The translations under genes and the position numbers were made by a program. Below, piece after piece: positions 1 through 10,136 of a stretch of DNA of 23,759 nt. Under the pieces are notes generated by a model, which saw only the letters and a list, made by a program, of their open reading frames with translations, made no database searches and was not told where the DNA came from. Positions within the stretch are counted from its first letter, which is position 1. The number at the start of each line of letters is the position of its first letter. This stretch comes from Pelargonium nanum (lineage: Eukaryota; Streptophyta; Magnoliopsida; Geraniales; Geraniaceae): contig JAYMTF010001384.1 in assembly GCA_036897485.1 (NCBI GenBank), forward strand, positions 1 through 23,759, written 5' to 3'.

Positions 1-251
1 TATTACCAGCAACATGACACTATACCATAGCATCATCATAGCTTGACTAAAACTAATGGTCACAAGAATACTGAAAAAAATGAGATGGGTCACATTAAAT
101 CTTATAATTCTGCATAATACGTACACAAGGCGTAAAAAAATACTTCAAAAATCGAAAGGTTGAACAACTTATTAGCCTGGGAACAATAAATACAAAACAT
201 ATGTACCTGAGACAGAAGAGGGAGGGAAGCAACACAGACTAAACGAGTGTT
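1..251 (-). other. 3' flank / probable 3' UTR of the C2-NT coiled-coil gene
   Basis: This stretch lies just downstream of the stop codon (complement of 252-254) of the minus-strand gene. It is AT-rich, holds no convincing coding potential on either strand, and probably contains the 3' UTR and the start of the next intergenic region. I see no AATAAA on the minus strand, so the polyadenylation site cannot be placed. Confidence 0.5.
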
Positions 252-3200
252 TTAAGTTTCATCTTTCCATACTTCCCGTAGAAGTTGATATCTCACGGGT
301 CTTGGACGCCCCTTTCTCTTGGATCTCGAGTTAAATGTAGGAGAACTAGGATTAACTAGGATGTTGTCAACGGAAATACTTTGGATTGGTGAATCCAATT
401 CATCAAGCTCATCATCACTGGTGTATGATATGCGGAGCAGTAATGGCCCTCCTCTACCCGAGGGAGAGTGAGTCCCGACTTCAATAATGCCTGTTAGGGA
501 AGCTGCTTGAGGTGGAGAGTAGACTATAGGAGCTGCATTGCACGGGACGGATGTGAGATACTCTCCATCTGCCTCGGAGAGGGCCTATTAAGAGAAAGCC
601 AGATTAAACAAGGACTTGTGAGCGAGTTTTGTGGGTAGTTGTGTGTGCACAATTGTTTGTATCAAGAAAACAGTGATTTCTAGGAAATGGGCTAACCGCT
701 GAATCCAGCTCGTCTAGAACTGACTGTGGAACTTGGTCTGGGCAAAACTCATCTGGGACAAAACTGTCGAAAATTCTTTTGATCAATGGTGCGCCAAAGT
801 TGGGACATACCTTCAAACATCAATGAAATTAGCTATAAGCAGGAAAAGAGAATAAAACGGATGAAAAAATATTCTAGATGAACCGGGTGAACTTCAATGA
901 AATACTCCCTCCGTCCCAAAATGAGTGTCATCTTTCATTTTTTAGGAAGTTAGTTATACATGAATTGCCAAACAATATCCTTAGAGTAAGTTAGTTAGAA
1001 TCCCTTAAATTTGTTATAACACATGATTATAAGGATATAAGAGTAAATATACCACACAAACGAACTTTTCTTTAAGTTTCCCAAAATAGAAACAAGAACG
1101 TTCATTTTGGGACAAATGGAGTAATCGACTCCAAATTTACCTCATCTCTTGTGGGTTTATCCGTAAGCATGTTGAATGGAAGCATCAAGAGATCGCACAA
1201 TGAGTTGAGGAGACTGAAAGGCTTGAAGGACGGCCTATATTCCAGTCTATTTTCAACAATGTATTCAGTATAATCTTCAGATGGATCATCATCAATGCCA
1301 AAAAGATCTGTAAGCCATCTGGACCATTCGCCTATCTGATAGCCCAAAGAAAAAAGGTCAAGATCTTTGAATCAAGAGAAACCACATTTTGTTGTCATCT
1401 TTTGTAAACAACAGTTGGGTTACATTAGTTGCAAAACAAATTAAGTTTTACACATCTGAATTTTTCTCTTCAAAATTGAATGGTTGGGTTACATTAGATG
1501 CTACTTCCCAAGTCAAGAACTTTTTAGAAGTAAATTATCTATCTAGTAAATTTTTCATGACTTTTAACTCACAGTGAGCTCTAAGATTTGCTTCAAAAGT
1601 TACAAGGTAAACCATGAGAAGTGATTGCACCTGAAGCTACTTCAAAGCACATCTTTAAGCTGATTCATAAAAAAGTTATGAGCTCAGGGGAAAGAAAAAC
1701 AAAAGGCTTAAAGACATTAATTAGGTAATAGTGTTATTATCTGTCTTTCCAATCATATCTAATGTAATATTGAGTTGCATGCTACTCAAGTAAATTGTCA
1801 CAACTTCAGGGAGATAGTGTGTGGTGAATTCTAAGACATTTGATCAGAAAACCTGAACATGAACCCGTAACAGTAGAGAACTGTAATGCATCATAAAAGT
1901 AGCATAACACACAAACATTACTTACAGAATTTTTAAGCTGGGCGCCAGCCCCAAAACTTGTATTTCCAGCTGGAACAGGGAGAACCTTAGAATCACTTAT
2001 GGGGTCAGACATAGGATCGGTTGGCATGTCTTCAGCTGAATTACGAAGTATAGCATTGAACATAGCCACATCAAGCCTATTCACCAACTGCTCCATTACC
2101 TAGATATAAATTAGCACATAAAGTCACAGAAAAAATGTTTATTAGGTTAATATAGCACGCAATACGGTGGAATATAACCTTTAAGAGGTTTGGGCCCTCT
2201 TAAGAGCATCCGCATTGTAGGTCCTAAATGCATGGGGGCCAACAAAGGGACTTCCCTTTTTAATGGGACCATCAATGTGAGTAAACCTTTAAGAGGTTTG
2301 GGCCCTCTTAAGAGGGCTTTGGACCTTAATGATTACTTAGTTTATTTTATTTTATTAACCAATGGTATAATACCATTTGACAAATGAAGACAAAAATTCC
2401 CACAATATAATATATATTATATGATAATTTAGGACTCAAATTGAGTCCCATCAATGTAGAAATTGATATTGTTAAGGACCTTTGCTGATATGGCAAGTCA
2501 AAAATATAAAATATTACATATAGGGACTCAATTTGAGTCCCAAAGATGCTGATGTGAATGTGTGCAACATAAACATTGGAGACCACAGACAGAGATTCCC
2601 ATGGGCATAGATCCAATTGGTTATTTTCTGCTATCAATTAGAGCAGTTTCATTTTTTTTAGAGCAGTTTCATCACTCTCTGCTTTCTAAGGACCTTGGGT
2701 GAACATTATTCAAAATTTAGTTATGACACAACCACACGATGGAACAAATCTATAACATTTTTATCCATTAAGTAACTAGAAAACTATCATGCAGAAATAA
2801 AAATCTCAATTTAAATACAAAAAAAAAAAAAAAAATTGCATTGACATACCAATCTAGCCAGTATAGTTAAGCAGCCACATTCAAGCCCTACAGCTCGAAG
2901 AGGACAAAGCCTTTCACAGGCATCTTTGAAGGCACTTTTCCAAAGATCTATAGAAAAGTTAACCTGCTCTGGATCACCAAAACCATGTTTCTTTCCAACA
3001 GTTTTCCTTGAGCTAGAGTTCTTAGCAGCTGCAGATTGCATATGTGGAGTCAGAGTCTGGAGAGGACAAAAGATGAAATAACATCAGTAATGAAGAATAA
3101 GAGCATTCTGATTCATGCTGAAACTGCCTATGAGAAGGAACTCAGCAGAGGAGAAGAGAGAATAAGATATAGGATTTGACCTGCCACCACACAGACTCAA

Positions 3201-6200
3201 CAATGCGGGAGAAGATCCAAGCTTCAACCTTTTCCAATGCAGCTATAAATGTCTGTATATTCTCCCATTCCTCAAAACAATCCGTTGCAGTATTTTTTCC
3301 TCTGTTGCACGAGGATTCACGACTCCTCGGTGAAAACTTGTCGTTATTGATGTCCAACTCAGCAGAACTTGACAGATCCCTGGAAGCCTGGCTGACAGTC
3401 GCCCTCAACACAATTGAATTTGACAGCCAAAAAGTTAACCTACGAATAGAAGAGATCATACATTAAAATGCCAAAAGAAACATTGATGAACTAAGCCATC
3501 CAACCTAGGTGAATTATTTTCCGTTTGATGTCCCCAGAGGTTAATATTGTGAACTTCAATCCACTTCATGAGTGATTTTCATCACAGAATAATTCAATTT
3601 TCTTAGAGTTGCCAGTTATGGAGCTTTCAGTTTGAAAAATTGTGAATAAAGGTTAATATTCTAAGATGGAAAAGTTGTTAAATAAACGCTAAAGTGAATT
3701 GCATTATATTGAAGAACAGGGTTATGTACACACCTTGGGACATCATTTCCACATGCTTTAGATACCAATATCAGTCCTGAAATGGAAGTTCTGGCTGCAC
3801 TTGCCCTCATAGATCTAGACCTTGCTTTGCAAGCATGAAAATAGAATCTGGAAAGGCGGCGTGCTGGAGCGTGTAACTTATTTACAGAATTCCCATGCTC
3901 AGCTACAACTGAATACAAGGCAACCTCAACAGCTGCAGCTTCCATCAGCTCTTCCTCAAGCATTTCAATTTTAGACTCCAATTCAACTTTGCTTCCAGAT
4001 GAGCCATTTCTTATTCCTTTCATTTCAGTAGTTGTAGGACTCACAGAACCATCACGAGCATCATTGGTCTTTGCTGAATCAAAAGGTAACTGAAGAGATG
4101 ACACAGGCTTTATTTTATCATTGGGAACAGAACTTCCCTGATCTTCATTCTTACTGCTAGTAAGAGTTCCATTCCTGAAACTGACTTTCTTTCTGGTGGA
4201 ATGTGAAGTATCAGAAACTGGTTTATCTTCGGGACGGTGTTCGTTCACCTCCATGTCATGTTCTCTCTGTCCATCTTTTGGCAGCTCCATTTTCTTTTTG
4301 TTTGCTGGAGGATCCATAGTTAAAAAACTGGAAGTAGTTTTATCTTGGCTATGCTTTCTCTGTCTCCCAGCTCTTGTATCATCCTCTTGGTTAATTTGGG
4401 ATACTGAGGACCTTGCAGAGTCTGAATTAATGTCCACCCCACCTTTGGCTGCAAGACTACCAGTGGCACTGTCCCTATTAGATTGTTGAGTACTGGTAGC
4501 TCGAAATCCAGAAACGCCATCAGAAACCCTTTTCCTCCTCTCAGCCATCTTTCTAAAAGTGCTTAAATCTACTGAAGAGTTGGGAGATGAGCTACAATCC
4601 TGATACTCGAATGGTTCAGCAACTGAAGTTTTTTCTGAGATAGAAAATGATGAGCCTGAGGATGGAGGAAGTTCCTCGCGTATTCTATTTGTACTATCCA
4701 TAGCTGATTCTGATCTGTTGTGCACTTTACTTTTGCTTCGATTATTGAATGGTTCAGCTACTGTATTTTTGTCTGAGTTGGCAAATGCTGGTCCTGAGGG
4801 TACAACAGGCTCGATATTAACTGTCTTCGTGCTATCCTTTGATGATTCTTTTCGTTTTTGTGTTTCACTTTTGTTTGGATCCCTGAATGGTTCAGCTACT
4901 GGATTTTTGTCCGGGTTATCAAATGCTTCTTTTGAGGGTTGAGGAAGCTCCATATTTGCCTGTGTGCTATGTTTTGATTCCGTTCTGTTGTTTACCTTAC
5001 TCTTGTTTTGATATGGTTCAACAACAGGATTTTGTTCTGCGTCATAAAATGGTGCTCCTGAGGATACATCAGGCTCCATATTTACCTTCATTTTGCTGTC
5101 CTTATCTGATTCTGTTCTATTCCGTGCCTCACTATCGTTCAGATGCTTGAATGGTTCAGCTACTGTATTTTCGGATGAGTAGGAATGTGCTGCTCTTGAG
5201 GGTAGAGCAGGCTCCACATTTACTGTGTCTCTTCTATCCTTCACCGGTTCTGTTTGTTTCTGCAAGTTATCAGAAACAGACAATTAAACTATGAGTTTGT
5301 CTATCTTGTGCAACTCTTGCCCAATATAAGGGGCATTGGAATTCGGGTTTTAAATTATTTTATCATTTATTCACTAACTTTAATGTACTTTTTATGTTTT
5401 CAAAGTATAATAATGGATATAAAAGTATTAAACACGATTCTCACTGCCTGTTAATTTGTGCATGTGTAGCCCAGGTTAGATAATTCCTTGAACTATGTAA
5501 GACAACTTAACTATATCAGGCAAGATAAAATGAGACCAACCATAATATTTGACCAGGTTTGTGTGCCAACACGAAAATTAGCTGTTTGGTGTTCAACAAT
5601 ACCTCTCCAAAATAGTGATATGTCCACATTTCAAACAGTGAACAGGAAATGTGCACAAACAACATTTCTATGCATACATGTATATTTACACACACTGAGA
5701 TCAGTTCATAAAACAAGCAGCATAAATTCCATCTTAGGTTAAGCCAAACTAGTGCCTTAGCATTGGAATAACTCTAATTCTGGTTAGACAATTGGATTTG
5801 AACTAAAAAATAGTTTAAAAATGCAAAAATCCAAAATGATTCTGCGGTAAAAGTATGAACATTGAATTACATAGATTTGGATTTCAGTATGCAATGTAAA
5901 TCTGTGAAATTTTGAAAATGCTCTCAGGTGAGAATGAGAATAGATTAACGAATTTCAGTACCTTGTCATATAGATATCTTGAATCCTTAGTAGTCTCAGA
6001 AGTGGAGGAAGTAGAGATCTGTGATGATTGTACGGAAGCATTATCATCATCAGTATAATAGGCAGCGTCATCCTCATCATTCTCTTCATCAACGGTTTCT
6101 GAAGCAAATTCACTTTCCTGGTCCGGTGCTTTGCTCCCTTTGGGTGATAAGCCGGCGCCATTATCAAATTGCTCGATATTGACATAAAGTACCGGTTGGG

Positions 6201-6648
6201 TGGCGTTCTTTGAACTCTTCTTCCAGGTAACTGGAGCGCTTATAGCTATCATTTCCTCAATCAGGCCGTAATCTGCAAGATTTATCGTGGCAGATGCTAA
6301 GTGATGACTCTTCATTGACTTTTCTTTACGATATTCATACACGGTGAACTCTAAACAATTCTTCTGGAAACTTTCACCAGTAGTACTTTTTTTGGAAGTT
6401 TCCTTAGTTAAAGTAACCGGCAGCTTAAAAGAGTCGCCGAATTCAATTTTTCCATCCGTAACATCAGCAATAAGGGAACCAGAACTCTTATAACCATTTT
6501 CCCAATGCAGTAAGACAGATTCAACAGTTCTCTGAGACTGGGATGGATGCCATGGATCAATCTGATTTACATGAACAATGTATTCAACCAAAATCTTGTG
6601 GCCTTTCCGTTTCTTTGTTCTCAACCGGCCAAGAACCATATTGTGCAT
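252..6648 (-). CDS. C2-NT domain / coiled-coil protein (EEIG1/EHBP1 N-terminal-domain family), 8 coding exons
   Basis: Coding exons in transcript order (complement): 5962-6648, 3734-5259, 3181-3439, 2850-3056, 1926-2099, 1141-1335, 697-810, 252-584. All joins are GT-AG and frame-preserving, giving 1164 residues. The N-terminus (about 15-165) reads as an NT-C2 domain of the type in EEIG1/EHBP1 proteins, with the block LPVTL and a final strand QPVLYVNIEQ. A Ser/Asp/Glu-rich acidic stretch follows (about 185-225). Next come five degenerate repeats (about 241-463), a Lys/Ser-rich linker and a coiled coil (about 653-685, core MLEEELMEAAAVEVALYSVV). The C-terminal third (739-1164) carries the family blocks LTFWLSNSIVLR, WSRWLTDLFGID and CPNFGAPLIKR, and ends in a basic KRKGRPRPVRYQ tail. 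This layout matches plant proteins such as Arabidopsis At3g01810/At2g42320 (family recalled, not searched). Molecular function is not established; membrane or cytoskeletal association is an inference from the C2-like domain. Two in-frame ATGs exist (6646-6648 and 6637-6639). The second gives the family-like MVLG start and has the better context, so the protein may be 1161 residues. It is longer than the relatives I recall, largely through the repeats. Confidence 0.9.
903..1123. mobile_element. Stowaway-like MITE (Tc1/mariner type) in an intron
   Basis: The element has terminal inverted repeats at 905-924 and 1102-1121 (5' end CTCCCTCCGTCCCAAAATGA). The two arms differ at 3 of 20 positions and are flanked by TA at 903-904 and 1122-1123, the expected Tc1/mariner target duplication. 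The CTCCCTCCGTCCC terminus is the classic plant Stowaway signature. At about 217 bp with no coding capacity it is non-autonomous. It fills most of the 330-bp intron 811-1140 of the minus-strand gene and ends 11 bases from that intron's 5' splice site (complement of 1135-1140). Confidence 0.93.
2176..2314. repeat. Pair of perfect 31-bp direct repeats containing a hairpin
   Basis: A 31-bp sequence beginning AACCTTTAAGAGGTTTGGGC occurs at 2176-2206 and again, identically, at 2284-2314, 108 bp apart. Each copy is itself an imperfect palindrome: TTAAGAGG pairs with CCTCTTAA around a GGGCCC-containing centre. The first copy runs into AGAGCATCCGCATTG, a phrase resembling the termini of plant MITEs. 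The array lies in intron 2100-2849 of the minus-strand gene and probably derives from a small non-autonomous transposon, but I could not find a matching far terminus. Confidence 0.75.
2432..2540. repeat. Inverted pair of 18-bp sequences, each self-palindromic
   Basis: GGACTCAAATTGAGTCCC at 2432-2449 and its exact reverse complement at 2523-2540 bound about 73 bp of AT-rich DNA. Each copy is also a palindrome (GGACTCAA / TTGAGTCC around one base). The whole unit could fold into one hairpin or two small ones. It may be a miniature element or part of a larger MITE remnant together with the direct repeats at 2176-2314. No clear target-site duplication is visible. Confidence 0.65.
2640..2672. repeat. 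Short direct repeat AGAGCAGTTTCAT x2
   Basis: The 13-mer AGAGCAGTTTCAT occurs at 2640-2652 and 2660-2672, separated by a T-rich spacer. It is an intronic local duplication with no evident function. Confidence 0.7.
2819..2835. repeat. Poly-A tract (17 bases)
   Basis: A run of 17 A on the plus strand (poly-T on the transcribed strand) lies 14 bases left of the exon edge at 2850, just downstream of a minus-strand 5' splice site. U-rich sequence next to a donor is common in plant introns. The run length is likely to vary between individuals. Confidence 0.9.
4558..5226 (-). repeat. Five degenerate ~45-residue tandem repeats with (V/A)EP(F/Y) core
   Basis: Within the large exon 3734-5259, residues about 241-463 consist of five head-to-tail units of 43-46 residues. 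The consensus is roughly V-N-x-E-P-x-x-P-S-x-x-A-F, then x-K-N-x-V-A-E-P-F, then N-R-x-E-S-x-x-D-S-T. The core reads TVAEPF, PVVEPY, PVAEPF, TVAEPF and SVAEPF in the five units, and the NRTES/NRSES block recurs. The fifth unit is truncated. The units have drifted at the DNA level, so the array is not a fresh slippage product. Composition is Ser/Asn/Asp/Lys-rich and probably disordered. Function is unknown. Confidence 0.85.
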
Positions 6649-7385
6649 GCTGACTACAGGTACTGCTATCAGCAGGTATGATCAATCACAATGCATCTGA
6701 ATTCATAAAACCAAGATAATAAGAACAAAATCAGTCTAGAGATAATCAGAACTAGAAATATTGCACACTTAAAAGATAAACATTCATGTGGTGCATAGCA
6801 TAAATTTCATTTCATAGAAGCATAAACATATATGTACACATACGTGTGTAAATTAATGATTAAAATCAAAACCTAGATTCGATCCTTCAAGTGCATCTAT
6901 AATCCAAACAAGTTCACCGAACACTAAATCATCAGCGTTACCAACAAACGGACAAATTCATCAATTTTATTTACACGTAAACGATATAAAAGACAAAAAT
7001 GGGGAAAAAAATCAAAATCAAAATCAGATGATCGATATGCAACGTAAATGCGACAATTATTATCCATGATTAGAAATGAAAGCAATCAATGTTAGCCGAA
7101 AACGAGAGGAATGGAAAATCGAGATAGATTTTCTTACCGAAGAGACTGTTTGTTTCCAGGGAAAATGCATGAGAGAGAGAAAAAAGGTGGTTGGATTGTG
7201 GAGGCGTGATCGGCTAAAAACGCTGAGATTTTGATCGTTGGGACTGGGAAAATCAGAATTTGAAAATTGGAAACAGAAAGAGGAAGAGAGGTTGTAATGC
7301 GAGGAAATGAGAGCGCCAAGAAGCTGCATTGAGCCGAATTCGAGCCGAGCTCCGGATTTGGCCTTTCTCAGCTATGGCTTCTTGA
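6649..7385 (-). promoter_or_regulatory. 5' leader exon and leader intron of the C2-NT gene
   Basis: A consensus 5' splice site (complement of 7133-7137, GTAAG) ends a leader exon at 7138. Candidate 3' splice sites lie just upstream of the start codon (the complement reads GATAGCAG and then CCTGTAG within 6654-6675). This implies a roughly 470-bp intron in the 5' leader. The leader exon is C/T-rich on the transcribed strand. A TATA-like ATATTTAAA (complement of 7407-7415) would put transcription start near 7380, which is an inference. If so, the leader holds an upstream ATG at 7329 opening a frame of about 66 codons that closes before the main start when the distal 3' splice site is used. Confidence 0.6.
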
Positions 7386-7439
7386 GTTTCTATTTCTGTA
7401 TCTTTTTTTAAATATCTATGGATAGAGATCAAAATCAAA

Positions 7440-9700
7440 TACATTATATTTGTATGTTTAAAATTACGTTATGATGAATGATAATCGAGCAGTTAGTTTT
7501 TAAATTACAAATTGTAATTAAAATTAAAAATATGTTATTATTACAAATAATTGTACTGACCTATCGTTTTTTTTTTGAAGGGTTGTAGTGACCTATCGTT
7601 AATTTGGTTAAAAGAAATTTATTTTAGTTTTTACGTAAGAAGAAAAAAATGTAAAATGACAATAAGTTGTATTGTTCGATAATTAAAATTTAAGTTTCTT
7701 TGCTTCCAAAAATAAATCATGCAATAGAGTTACTTTAGCCTTATATTTCATCAAATTCCAAGTGTGCTTATATTATTATGGATTGAGTAAACACAGTTTG
7801 AGTGACCGGTCTATCTTATGAGTCAGACCGAGTCGATAGCTGGATTTGATCAACTCGTTCGAGGGTCTTGCGAGGAGGATCCAGAATGGGCGTTCACATT
7901 TCTTCTGTTGCAACTAACACGTGAAGAGACACCATTGTAGGAGGACTTCATGTTAGGATCAGGTAAGATGGTGTTGCGTGGGCTGTTGTTGAACCGAGTT
8001 AGCCTGCTTACTCGCCCAAGTGGGACGAGTCTACCCGCTAAATTCTTAATTACTTAATTTTTTTTGTAATGAATACTTCATCTTTTATGGTGTGAACTTG
8101 ATAGTTAATATTGTGGTTACGACTGATAATTGAAATCAATAAGTAAAACATGATATCAATGAGTTGACTTTTACACAATACAATGCTATAACTTATTTAA
8201 ATAGTTGAATTATGGTTTAATATAATCAATTAATTTGCATTATTGTTCTTAATTTCCTATTTATGACTATTTAATTAACTTATTTTATATCATCAATTGC
8301 AATAATTTACTTACTTTCTTGTAAACAATTGTTTAGAGAATGTTACTTAACTTATTTTAAGGTAGGTTGGACCAAATGTTTTACACATTTTGATTTTTCT
8401 TTGAGGTCTCGGTTCGAGTCTCCCTACTGACGGTATGATAAAAAAAAACACAAATTTTGTTTCCAAAAAATACATATTCTATATATTAGAGATAGTATAG
8501 TAATTATGTAAAAATTGGTATGAAAACATCTAATGACATGACTATTTAATATGCATTTTTTTATCAATTATAATACATATATAGATATAAATTAATTTTT
8601 TCTCAAAGGCACATTAGTTTACTATTTGTATTCAGGTTAATCATGTGAATTGTAATGCAGGCCAATTCCGGCCACGACCAAAACGAGTGTAAATATATGT
8701 CATTAGAGGGTGAATTTTTCCACATATTTAGGAACTACTTCTTGTCTCTACTCAAAATTTGAATCTGAATCCGCGACGGGTATTCAAAATTTGATTTGAC
8801 TGTAAACCAGTTCAATCTACTTTTGAGTTTGATTTATATATCTTGTAAATTATTTTTCCGGATCAGATCAAGCAAACTCACATGATTTAACGTATTGTCA
8901 CCGTTAATTGTAATGATATGATAGGATTTCTCTTGCTATATTGTTTAACTGTTAATTAAAGCTAAATAATGCAATAAAACATTATTCTCTTGTTTTAAAT
9001 TAAGTTGATAAATTGTATTTATATTGTAATAAATATGATCATATATGTCAACAATTATTTACCATATATAATTAAACAGATTCTTTATTTGAATTATTAG
9101 AATCATTTTCTTTTAATGTCACATTTATCAAACAATACAGCTCTCTCTCTCTCTTTACTTGTATACTTGAAGTTGAAAACCCAATTACAAATAACGAATT
9201 TTTCTAATCATAAATATTTCGTCAAACTCACTTCGCGAAGAGTAATTTCATTAAAAAAAGATGAAGGAAAGGTTACAGATTTTGAAACAAAAAAATCAAA
9301 GAGAAAGGAGACATTTATTTTAAGACAAAAGTATAAAATATTTTAATAAAAAATTTATACCATAAAATATTGTATTTACTCTCATATCTTCACGATACTG
9401 TGTGATAATATAAACTTAAGAGATATTAACTAAATTATTATAAAAATAATATCAGCAATTCATACGTACGTAATTTCAAAAAAATACACCCAACAAGAAA
9501 ATATATTTTTGATGAAGTAATATTTGGCAAAATGCACTGTATAACTTAATTACATCCCAAATATCAAATTCCCTTTTTTATTTACATCTAAAAATTATCA
9601 AATTCTAACTTCCACAGCATCATTATTACTTGTCCAATAGCAAATAAATACATTCAAAACACAAAAAGAAATAACAATAAAATATTCTGTTTACCAGATC
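7440..9700. other. AT-rich intergenic region without recognisable gene
   Basis: No exon chain with family resemblance could be built on either strand here. Most of the stretch is very AT-rich. A short GC-richer islet (about 7790-8050) and the phrase GGTTCGAGTCTCC near 8409 (like a tRNA B box) hint at decayed transposon sequence, but no termini or target duplications were found. A 12-bp direct repeat TGACCTATCGTT lies at 7557-7568 and 7589-7600. A short CT run lies near 9140-9155. Confidence 0.6.
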
Positions 9701-9708
9701 TCTTTCCC

Positions 9709-10136
9709 TATAAATATTATTCTGAATATATTTTTTTTAAAAATAAATAATATACAAATTACCACACATTTCTTATTATCCAAATACCAAGAAACGACCG
9801 GCCGCCGGATTTCAGACAAGAAGAGATAGACGCCTGAGGGTGGTGACTGGTCACCGGCGGGACCCACAAAAACATATCCAAAAAAACAAAAATCTTTTAT
9901 AGTGGACCCCACATATTTGGCTCCTTAATAGTTAACGCTAAAATCACGACGACGACCCAGTCCCTCACAATCTTTCCTTAAACCATCCCAATACGACGCG
10001 TGCTTTTTTCTCCTCCCGGTCCCTCCAGTGCAGGCTCCTCCATTTCCTCCAATTGCACCGTGATCAAGCTCGTGTGTTTTTTTTCTCTGCGTTTCTGGTT
10101 CTGAACTCGCCGGAGAGAGTCTTCGCCGGAAAATTA
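9709..10136 (+). promoter_or_regulatory. Putative promoter and 5' leader of the ankyrin gene
   Basis: TATAAATA at 9709-9716 is followed by about 420 bases that contain no ATG before the start codon at 10137, as expected for a leader. Two TCP-type motifs are visible: GGGACCCAC at 9859-9867 (reverse of GTGGGTCCC) and GTGGACCCCAC at 9902-9912 (matching GTGGNCCC). The stretch 9960-10060 is rich in C/T (CTCCTCCC, CCCTCC), resembling the pyrimidine patches of plant core promoters. Transcription could therefore start either near 9740 or nearer 10000. Confidence 0.5.

Noticed and set aside
4196-5150. Plus-strand open frames opposite the large C2-NT exon
   Set aside because: They are antisense shadows of the repetitive Ser-rich coding exon, with no family resemblance or splice context.
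7790-8050. GC-richer islet as a possible gene fragment
   Set aside because: All frames are interrupted and no family was recognised. It is probably decayed repeat DNA, left unassigned.
8403-8425. tRNA gene or SINE suggested by GGTTCGAGTCTCC
   Set aside because: Only a B-box-like phrase is present. There is no A box at the right distance, no cloverleaf and no clear terminator or SINE tail.
10053-10136. In-frame upstream extension of the ankyrin frame
   Set aside because: It begins with TTG, has no ATG and does not resemble the family. The ATG at 10137 gives the expected N-terminus.
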